Shown here piece after piece: positions 6,399 through 11,325 of a DNA stretch of 11,325 nt. The first letter of the stretch is position 1; the number at the start of each line of letters is the position of its first letter. Origin of the DNA: Candidatus Woesearchaeota archaeon (GTDB lineage: Archaea > Nanobdellota > Nanobdellia > Woesearchaeales > WAPJ01); NCBI GenBank assembly GCA_015520785.1, contig WAPJ01000114.1, forward strand, positions 1 to 11,325, in the 5' to 3' direction. The position numbers and the translations under genes were made by a program. The notes under the pieces are model-generated. The model was not told where the DNA came from. It made no database searches and saw only the letters and a list, made by a program, of their open reading frames with translations.

Positions 6399-7066
6399 AC
6401 GATCATCACCCGTCCACGCGCATCCTCCCGCAACCGTTCCGCCAGGCCTGGCGCGTGCGCCGCGCCCGTCACGATGAGAAAGACGCGGCCCGGCGTGGTC
6501 ATGATCCGCTGTGCCATCCACGCATTCCGCTCGTCAAGCAACACACGCGTCAGTACGGGATAGCGTTCCCGCATCAGATTCACGATGCGCTTCACACTCA
6601 GAGCGTCAGGTGACCGCACCAAGCCTGGCAGGGACTGCCTATAGGCTTTCGGCACGCGCCACGGGAAGAGCATATCCCCCAGGAGTCGGAACTTCTCCCC
6701 GAGGGGGATGAGCTTCAACTGCGAGAGCGTGATCATGATCGGCCGATCCGCCAGGAGGAGGCGTGCTTGCGTCTCCTCCGCTAGTCTCACGGCAGTAAGC
6801 ATGTCACTCCCCGCTTCCATACCCGTCCATCTCCCCGCAAGATGCTGCGCCATCCTCCCCAGCAGCGTGAAGATGAAGGGGAACACGCCCAAGCGGAGCG
6901 TGCTCACGGCTGATTGCTTCTCCGCGGAGCGTAACGCGTCCAGCCGCGCCCGGTCAAGCTCAACGGCAATCACGTCAGGCAGCGCGCGTGCAATAATCCG
7001 CCGGAGGCGATCCTCAACGTCAGGCTGCACGTGACTCGTCCCGAGGATGAGATAGAGGCGTTCCAC
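6395..7066 (-). CDS. TraB/PrgY family protein
   Basis: 223 residues with a GTG start. The family hallmarks are present: first GxxH motif G9-T-S-H12, the acidic V-E36-L-D segment, L105ADRPI with a following TL, D178ERN-AWMAQRI, and a second GxxH G201-A-A-H204. In the related TIKI/TraB group the two GxxH motifs and the Glu are proposed metal-protease residues, and all are kept here. Many archaeal members have a C-terminal membrane domain; this one ends directly after the TraB domain. The substrate is unknown. The GTG sits about 25 bases from the shared TATA at 7091-7098 and no in-frame ATG lies between, so the transcript is probably leaderless. The next gene in the unit is the zinc ribbon. Confidence 0.85.
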   Translation of the reverse strand: MERLYLILGTSHVQPDVEDRLRRIIARALPDVIAVELDRARLDALRSAEKQSAVSTLRLGVFPFIFTLLGRMAQHLAGRWTGMEAGSDMLTAVRLAEETQARLLLADRPIMITLSQLKLIPLGEKFRLLGDMLFPWRVPKAYRQSLPGLVRSPDALSVKRIVNLMRERYPVLTRVLLDERNAWMAQRIMTTPGRVFLIVTGAAHAPGLAERLREDARGRVMIV

Positions 7067-7090
7067 AGCATGGAGAGCAGTACAGCATGG

Positions 7091-7098
7091 ATTATAAG
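7091..7098. promoter_or_regulatory. Palindromic TATA element shared by two divergent genes
   Basis: ATTATAAG on plus and CTTATAAT on minus, with TTATAA as the common core. The minus reading lies 25 bases from the TraB GTG. The plus reading predicts transcription near 7122, ten bases before the membrane-protein ATG at 7132. A second TATA-like word, CCTTATAC (7099-7106), may serve the plus gene instead and would put its start at the ATG. Confidence 0.55.
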
Positions 7099-7131
7099 CC
7101 TTATACCCTTCTCATTCCCCTCTCATCCAGC

Positions 7132-7443
7132 ATGAGAGAATCTTTTTTGATATCCTCCTGCCTCCCCCCGAGCATGATCGTCCGCATCCTCGGCCTCATG
7201 GACACGCTCAGCGCAAGCCTCCTCACCCTCCACCTGCTCATCCCCCTCTCCTGGAAGACCCTTCTCCTCTTCGGCACGTACCATCTCCTCAAGGCAGTCG
7301 TCTTCCGGGGGGACGTGCACAGCCTCCTTGATGGGATTGCCGGCCTGCTCATCCTCGTGAGCATGCTCATCCTCAACCCCTGGTTGAATCTTGCCTTCAG
7401 CCTTTACCTCTTCCAGAAGGGGCTTGTCAGCCTTACCGCTTAA
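7132..7443 (+). CDS. Small four-helix membrane protein
   Basis: About 103 residues, almost entirely hydrophobic. Four membrane segments can be seen at roughly 17-38, 42-58, 64-81 and 85-101, with short loops; FRGD-x-x-SLLDGIAG (58-71) between helices 2 and 3 is the only polar stretch. It resembles small uncharacterised archaeal membrane proteins by general pattern, with no known role. An ATG at 7087 is rejected because it precedes the TATA element. The ATG at 7132 agrees with the promoter position. The ATG at 7174 (MIVRILGLMD) is also possible and would remove 14 residues. The stop overlaps that of the coiled-coil gene coming the other way. Confidence 0.7.
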   Translation: MRESFLISSCLPPSMIVRILGLMDTLSASLLTLHLLIPLSWKTLLLFGTYHLLKAVVFRGDVHSLLDGIAGLLILVSMLILNPWLNLAFSLYLFQKGLVSLTA

Positions 7444-8570
7444 TACGTGACCCGCACCTTCCATTCTCCCTTGCACGCGGTGAGCTGCCTCTCAAGCGCT
7501 CGCACATCACGCAGGATGAGCTCATACTGGTTGGAGAGTGCTTCATACGCCTCGTCACGCGTAACAATCTCCTCGCGGAGCTGAGTGGCTTCTCCGAGCG
7601 CGTCTCTCAGCCTCGCTTCAAGACGTGCTGATCGTTCCCGTTCCTCTCGCAGGAGGTCTTCCAATCGTTTCACTCGCGCATCCCCCACTGCACGGGCCTC
7701 CTCTTGCGCGTGTTCAAGCTCTGCAAGCCGCGCCTCATACTCCCCGAGTACTTCCTGGAATGCCTGCTCGCGCTGAGCCAGCATCCTCCTCAACCGTTCC
7801 TCTTCCCCCCGGAGCGTCTCGTACGCTCCGCGCAGCTGACCGTAGGCCTTCTCAAGCCGATGATACTTTCCTGCAAGCCACTCGTATGCTTTCGCCTTGT
7901 CCGCATACGCCTTCCTCCACTTCGCAACCTCTGCTTCTAAGCTTCTTACGCGTTCCTCCTCGTGGCGGAGGTGTGCTTCAAGCCGTGCACCCATCCTTTC
8001 CTTTTCCTTTCCTCTTTTCTCTCTGCTGTTGAGAAGAAGCCTTTCCTCACGCGAAGCGAGACGTGAAAGCGTATACGTCATGTATTCAGCGGCTCGCTTT
8101 GCATCGTTGAGGCGTGCGAGCATGTCCTCCTGTCGGCCGATCTGCCGGGTGAGATCATACGCGCGTCGCATCCGCCATGCGCTCCTCTCCTCTAATGCTT
8201 CTCTTTCCGCTTCTCTCCGAGCGGTCAGTCTGCTGAGATCATACGCGTGTCGCATCCACCAGGCAGTCTCTTCCTCCCATTCTCTCGCCTTCTCCTCGAG
8301 GCGTGTGACGCGTTCTCTGAGCAGGGCGTTCTCTCCTTTCAATCGTGAAGCGTATGCTTCCACCTCTCCTAATCTTTCCTCGAGCCGTGCCTTCTCCTCT
8401 TCTACGCGTTCCCGCGCGTACGCGTGCATGCGCATCGTCACGTCCACTGTCACGCTCCGCGCGGCCTGATACGCGCCCAGCCAGCCTCCGAGCGCGAGGC
8501 TGAGGATGATAAGCCAGCGTGCAAACCGCTTCCCCCGCTGTTCACGGGTGAAGAGACTCTCCCCACGCAT
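7440..8570 (-). CDS. Membrane-anchored long coiled-coil protein
   Basis: 376 residues. A basic N-terminus (residues 1-18) precedes one membrane segment (about 19-38), so the protein is anchored with a long C-terminal part. From about 50 to 366 nearly everything is Glu, Arg, Ala, Leu and Lys with heptad spacing, i.e. a coiled coil. Residues 103-186 form three 28-residue repeats (A-W-x-MRxAYDLxR, then the weaker MTYTLSR). Tyrosines at 110, 138, 166, 222, 229, 236, 243, 250 and 278 all fall in one heptad position, with Leu at +3 in the region from 236 on. A lone Cys (366) is near the C-terminus. I recognise no family; a spacer or scaffold at the membrane is inferred. The ATG follows a TATA element (8592-8599) by 22 bases, suggesting a leaderless transcript. 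Confidence 0.82.
   Translation of the reverse strand: MRGESLFTREQRGKRFARWLIILSLALGGWLGAYQAARSVTVDVTMRMHAYARERVEEEKARLEERLGEVEAYASRLKGENALLRERVTRLEEKAREWEEETAWWMRHAYDLSRLTARREAEREALEERSAWRMRRAYDLTRQIGRQEDMLARLNDAKRAAEYMTYTLSRLASREERLLLNSREKRGKEKERMGARLEAHLRHEEERVRSLEAEVAKWRKAYADKAKAYEWLAGKYHRLEKAYGQLRGAYETLRGEEERLRRMLAQREQAFQEVLGEYEARLAELEHAQEEARAVGDARVKRLEDLLREERERSARLEARLRDALGEATQLREEIVTRDEAYEALSNQYELILRDVRALERQLTACKGEWKVRVTY
8151..8264 (-). repeat. Direct DNA repeats within the coiled-coil gene
   Basis: Two 30-base copies at 8151-8180 and 8235-8264 are nearly identical (GAGATCATACGCG then GTCGCATCC) and lie 84 bases, or 28 codons, apart. They encode the MRxAYDLxR parts of neighbouring 28-residue protein repeats. 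The DNA identity suggests fairly recent internal duplication. Confidence 0.75.
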
Positions 8571-8591
8571 GCCGAGCAGCAGGATCCCCTT

Positions 8592-8599
8592 CTTTTAGA
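8592..8599 (-). promoter_or_regulatory. TATA element of the coiled-coil gene
   Basis: TCTAAAAG on the minus strand, with its last base 22 bases before the ATG at 8570. The divergent M17-like promoter lies about 75 bases away on the other strand. Confidence 0.55.
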
Positions 8600-8667
8600 A
8601 GGCCTGAGCGGATGCTTTCAGAATTCTTCCGACTGGGAGGGGAAAATCCTCCCATCCTCCCGAAGTA

Positions 8668-8675
8668 CTTAAAAA
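8668..8675 (+). promoter_or_regulatory. TATA element of the M17-like gene
   Basis: CTTAAAAA preceded by CGAAGTA (BRE-like), closely matching the trxB promoter block. The last base lies 24 bases before the ATG at 8699, so the mRNA is probably leaderless. Confidence 0.65.
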
Positions 8676-8698
8676 CCAGGCTTCCTGCTGGTCTGCCC

Positions 8699-9877
8699 AT
8701 GCGGGTTACACTCGCCGCGCGGCACACGCCAGCCAAGCAGGATGTCATCTTCTTCCCCGTGCATCGCGACTGGCGTCGAACGGCAGAACGGTTTGACGAG
8801 GCTGACCGCCACGTGCTCGACCAGACGCTCGACCAGCTTCATGAGGGCGAGCACATGCTCATCCCACTCCCCCACGCGCGGACACGCATCTTCGCCATCC
8901 GCCCACCCTTCACACGGCTCAGCCTCCCACCCAACGCGCGGCTCGTCCTCTATGAGGATTTCATCAGCTGCCTGGGCGAGACGGATGATGCCGTCCGGCT
9001 CATCCTCCATCACACGCCACCCGCCACGCGCGAAGTCCTCCTTATTATTCGTGATGATCAGACGCGTGAACGCCTCCGGCAAACCATTCTCCCGCTCGGA
9101 GAAGACTATCGTCTCCTCCACACACTCCCCCAGCTCGAGGAAGACCTCCTCACCCAGCCCGTGCACGAGCTTGGCAGGCTGCTTGCAAAACGCATCCGTG
9201 TGAAGACCCTCCGCTTGAAGGATGTGAAAGCATCTCGCCTCGTGCTTAAACAGTATGCTGCCTTCAGCCAGCACGAGCCCTCCTACCTCCTGCTTGAACA
9301 CAACCCCCAGCCGGGCAAGACACTCCTCCTCAGCACGAGTCCCCTCCCGCATCCTGAAGGATTACGGCATGTCGCCCTCCTCACCCTCCTCGCGCAGCGC
9401 TTCCAGCATGAGCAGGACTATCATCTCGCCATCCTCATCCCTCTTATCTATCCTCCTCCCAGCACGGTTCACCTCACGCTTCCCAGCTTAGCCAAGCATA
9501 CCATCCAGCCGGGAGAACAGCATCTCATCCTCCTCGCTGACGCGTTCATCCTCGGCAGGAAGTATAAGCCCCGGCAGACGATCACGCTCGGCAGCCTCCC
9601 CTTCAGGAGGATTACGCGCATGCAGACGATTCACGTGCAGAGTGATATCGCCTGGGACGCGTGGCGGGAGAGCATGGATGCTTCCTTCCAGCAGGGCTTC
9701 CGCATCCCCCTCCCCCCCGAGGATGATACTGCCTTACGCATGCTCCGCATCCTCCATCACGAGGCGGAAGGCCATAGCTGGATGCATCTCGACCTCCCAG
9801 CACGCGAAGCATTCCTCACACTCGTCAGCTATATCCGACGAGTAGGAAAAATCACAACCCAAGAGGGAAAGGCTTAA
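8699..9877 (+). CDS. M17 leucyl-aminopeptidase homologue lacking catalytic residues
   Basis: 392 residues from the ATG at 8699, against about 450-500 for active M17 enzymes. Residues 1-70 follow the M17 N-terminal domain pattern (DVIFFPV, LDQTLDQLHEGEH, TRIFAI). Residues 155-201 match the segment leading into the catalytic domain, ending SQHEPSYLLLEHNP. Residues 268-300 align with the core block normally NTDAEGRLVLADAL plus YKP plus ATLTG: here QPGEQHLILLADAF, KYKP, TLGSL. WMHLDLPA (361-368) matches the C-terminal W-x-HLDIAG block. The metal ligands are gone: the DxE pair reads G272-x-Q274, and the lysine/aspartate block VGKGxTFDSGG is replaced and shortened (208-222). I infer a non-enzymatic or re-purposed paralogue, perhaps a partner of an active M17 hexamer encoded elsewhere. 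An in-frame ATG at 8612 is rejected, being upstream of the TATA element. Confidence 0.72.
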   Translation: MRVTLAARHTPAKQDVIFFPVHRDWRRTAERFDEADRHVLDQTLDQLHEGEHMLIPLPHARTRIFAIRPPFTRLSLPPNARLVLYEDFISCLGETDDAVRLILHHTPPATREVLLIIRDDQTRERLRQTILPLGEDYRLLHTLPQLEEDLLTQPVHELGRLLAKRIRVKTLRLKDVKASRLVLKQYAAFSQHEPSYLLLEHNPQPGKTLLLSTSPLPHPEGLRHVALLTLLAQRFQHEQDYHLAILIPLIYPPPSTVHLTLPSLAKHTIQPGEQHLILLADAFILGRKYKPRQTITLGSLPFRRITRMQTIHVQSDIAWDAWRESMDASFQQGFRIPLPPEDDTALRMLRILHHEAEGHSWMHLDLPAREAFLTLVSYIRRVGKITTQEGKA

Positions 9878-9880
9878 AAG
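9873..9880 (+). promoter_or_regulatory. TATA element of the PRC-barrel gene
   Basis: CTTAAAAG after a purine-rich AAGAGGGAAAGG stretch. It overlaps the stop of the preceding gene (9875-9877), so genes are packed tightly here. Transcription should begin near 9904, leaving about ten leader bases that contain GGTGATG. Confidence 0.65.
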
Positions 9881-9914
9881 AACGCTCGGCCTGGTGTTTG
9901 CTTGGTGATGCTGC

Positions 9915-10178
9915 ATGCTCCGGATGAAATACTTGAGCGACGTGTATGACATGCCCGTCTATACCGAGGAGGGAGACTATTTCGGCCGTGTCGAAGAAGT
10001 CCTCATCACGCCCGGCCGCATCCAATCATGGATGGTCAAGGCCACGCGCGGGAGTTATATTCAACGCGTCCTCGGCAGCGTGAAGGGCGTCATCATCCCC
10101 CACAAGCTCGTCAAGAGCGTGGGTGACGTCATGATCATCAGCCGGAATGCCGTCCCCGCCCGCCCCCAGGAGGAGTAA
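9915..10178 (+). CDS. PRC-barrel domain protein
   Basis: 87 residues forming a single PRC-barrel. Recognisable features are LSDVYDMPVYTEEGDYFGRVEEVLI (about 6-31), a second half with RGSYIQR, and the closing GVIIPHKLVKSVGDVMIIS (58-76). Stand-alone proteins of this size are common in archaea. Some (CdpB in Haloferax) are cell-division factors, others are unassigned, so division is only a possibility. The start at 9915 is backed by GGTGATG four to ten bases upstream; an ATG at 9924 (MKYLSDVY) is an alternative that trims three residues. There is no membrane segment. The gene lies between the M17-like protein and the HerA-type ATPase, on the same strand but with its own promoter. Confidence 0.9.
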   Translation: MLRMKYLSDVYDMPVYTEEGDYFGRVEEVLITPGRIQSWMVKATRGSYIQRVLGSVKGVIIPHKLVKSVGDVMIISRNAVPARPQEE

Positions 10179-10431
10179 AGGAAGAATCAACGCGCCAAGG
10201 TACTCTCCTCTCAGTGTAAGGAAATACGCGCTCCACATCCCTCCCGGGCACGCTTCCCCCTCCACTTCTTTTTTCTTCTTCATCATAGTGGCGCAGAGCG
10301 TCACGGGAGAATGTTGAGCGTTTTACTCTACTCCCCCTCTCCCTCATTCATATCCCTCACTTCTCCTCTCTCTATCCCTTTCCATTCCCAGGCCTCTCCC
10401 CTAGTCTCCTGAAATGAGGGTGATGAACAAT
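10179..10431 (+). terminator. Intergenic region with two pyrimidine tracts
   Basis: A T-rich run with six T's (10262-10280) and a second C/T-rich tract (about 10321-10410) are separated by about 40 bases of mixed sequence. Both fit terminator elements after the PRC-barrel gene. The short middle part might be a small RNA, but nothing defines one. No protein-coding frame is convincing. Confidence 0.4.
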
Positions 10432-10440
10432 CCTAAAAAA
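10432..10440 (+). promoter_or_regulatory. Probable TATA element of the HerA-type gene
   Basis: CCTAAAAAA, ending 26 bases before the ATG at 10466. It is weaker than the CTTAAAAG sites but in the right place for a nearly leaderless mRNA. Confidence 0.45.
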
Positions 10441-10465
10441 CACCCCTCTCTCTACCTCATGCGTC

Positions 10466-11325
10466 ATGGAGATTGTCGGGCAGCTTACGGATGGCTCCTA
10501 TGCGCGGCTGGCAATGCGTGAGAAGCGCGCCGCACGTGTCGAGCTTGGTGAACTCCTCGCCGTGGACGAGCAGGATGAGACATTCCTCCTCCAGGTGGTG
10601 GACTTCAGCCTTGCCAGCCAGATTAGTCAGGCGAACCGTGAGCTCATCGCAGGCATCAGCCTTGAGGAGGGAAAACACTTGCCCGTGTTTGACGAGGCCG
10701 TCCGCAGCTACGCCTTAGCCTACCTTACTCCTCTCCTCACTATTCGCAAGGGCATGGCAAGCATGGTCCGCCGCATCCCCCTCGCCCTCAGCCAGGTCCG
10801 CCGCGTGACCGAGGCAGACTTCGCCTGGCTCCAACAGGAGGAGGGCGCATTCCAGCCGGGCTTCCTCCGCTCAGGCAGTCGCGTGCTGAACATTCCCATC
10901 CGACTCCCCCTCCGGGAAGTCTTATCCCATCATGTTCTCGTCGCCGCGCAGACGGGGAAGGGGAAGAGTAACCTCCTCAAAAGCCTCCTCAGCAATCTCC
11001 TCGAGCAGGACGAGGCAAGTATTATCGTCTTCGACGCGCATGACGAATATTATGGGCGGAGCATGCCAGGCCTCAAGGATATCGGGCCTGTCACGTACTA
11101 CTCGCCAAGCCCACCCCCGGGGGGTTTACGTTTACGCTTCGCGCTCAGGGACGTGGAGCCTGAACACCTCTTCGGAGTGTATGAGTGGAGTGACGCGCAG
11201 CTTGAAGCCCTCCATCAAGCATGGCGGCAGCATGGGCGGGACTGGCTTACCGCGGTGCTTGAAGGTCGCGTGCAGGGCGTGCATGAAGCTACGCTCCTCG
11301 TCCTCCGCCGCCGGCTCGGCCAGGC
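10466..11325 (+). CDS. herA: HerA/FtsK-like ATPase, 3' end cut by window
   Basis: 286 codons are visible and the frame is open to the window edge. The N-terminal part (about 1-120, MEIVGQLTDGSYARLAM...) has the make-up of the HAS-barrel of HerA proteins. Then comes a RecA/FtsK-type core with Walker A A161-Q-T-G-K-G-K-S168 and Walker B I186IVFDAHDEY195, where the D-x-H-x-E-Y form is typical of HerA. HerA forms a hexameric DNA translocase that works with the nuclease NurA in DNA end resection; nurA is not in view, so a role in repair rests on family resemblance. Other HerA-like ATPases serve in defence or DNA transfer systems. The ATG at 10466 follows a TATA-like site; an ATG at 10459 is out of frame. 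Confidence 0.85.
   Translation, partial: MEIVGQLTDGSYARLAMREKRAARVELGELLAVDEQDETFLLQVVDFSLASQISQANRELIAGISLEEGKHLPVFDEAVRSYALAYLTPLLTIRKGMASMVRRIPLALSQVRRVTEADFAWLQQEEGAFQPGFLRSGSRVLNIPIRLPLREVLSHHVLVAAQTGKGKSNLLKSLLSNLLEQDEASIIVFDAHDEYYGRSMPGLKDIGPVTYYSPSPPPGGLRLRFALRDVEPEHLFGVYEWSDAQLEALHQAWRQHGRDWLTAVLEGRVQGVHEATLLVLRRRLGQ

Noticed and set aside
6399..6521. Longer N-terminus for the zinc-ribbon protein
   Set aside because: It overlaps the TraB C-terminus in another frame and has Gly/Arg/Asp-rich shadow composition; the ATGA junction gives a better start.
8151..8264. CRISPR-like or mobile direct repeats
   Set aside because: The two near-identical copies are in frame, 28 codons apart and inside a coiled-coil gene, so they are protein repeats. 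No CRISPR array, tRNA, rRNA or transposase was seen anywhere in the window.
8612..8698. N-terminal extension of the M17-like protein
   Set aside because: It contains the promoter element CTTAAAAA; the M17-like pattern begins after the ATG at 8699.
10405..10430. Possible box C/D guide RNA (CTGA and GTGATGA)
   Set aside because: Only one C-like and one D-like box are seen; no second pair stands at guide distance, and the site lies just before the HerA promoter.

Overview
The window looks archaeal. Most genes are preceded by a TATA element of the type CTTAAAAG, CTTATAAT or TCTAAAAG, often with a purine-rich BRE-like stretch just upstream. In several cases the start codon lies only about 22-27 bases beyond that element, as expected for leaderless archaeal transcripts. 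The gene content agrees: a HerA-type ATPase with the archaeal Walker B form, a stand-alone PRC-barrel protein, a TraB/PrgY protein, a small C4 zinc ribbon, and a MoxR/DUF58/VWA set. The lineage cannot be fixed from the sequence alone; a DPANN-like or other uncultivated archaeon is a guess.

Layout from left to right. Positions 1-302 hold no gene, only a probable convergent terminator region. A minus-strand operon (303-4003) runs moxR-like ATPase, DUF58 protein, membrane-anchored VWA protein. It probably forms one chaperone or metal-insertion-like module. The MoxR ATPase is unusual: an N-terminal DUF5752-like domain is joined by a roughly 150-residue Pro/Ala/Thr/Gln linker to a complete AAA+ core. 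Divergent to it are a thioredoxin with a 32-residue tail containing 20 histidines (4238-4723) and a thioredoxin reductase (5053-6003), each with its own promoter, forming an NADPH-thioredoxin system.

A two-gene minus-strand unit follows (6249-7066): a TraB/PrgY protein with an ATGA overlap to a 49-residue zinc ribbon. Its promoter is shared, through a palindromic TATA element, with a divergent four-helix membrane protein (7132-7443). That gene meets tail-to-tail, sharing a TTAA double stop, with a membrane-anchored coiled-coil protein (7440-8570) that carries three 28-residue repeats and tyrosines held in a single heptad register. Divergent from this is a 392-residue protein (8699-9877). It reads as an M17 leucyl-aminopeptidase fold in which the metal-binding and catalytic motifs have been lost. 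The right end has a PRC-barrel protein (9915-10178) and the first 286 codons of a HerA/FtsK-type ATPase (10466 onward, cut by the window edge).

Most of the longer gaps after genes carry polypyrimidine tracts on the strand of the upstream gene. Where two genes converge (about 6003-6248, and probably about 1-270), the pyrimidine strand switches. At 6163-6178 the switch point is a perfect 16-bp palindrome.

The strongest candidates for something undescribed are the inactivated M17 homologue, the DUF5752-like/MoxR fusion, the tyrosine-ladder coiled-coil protein and the histidine-tailed thioredoxin.
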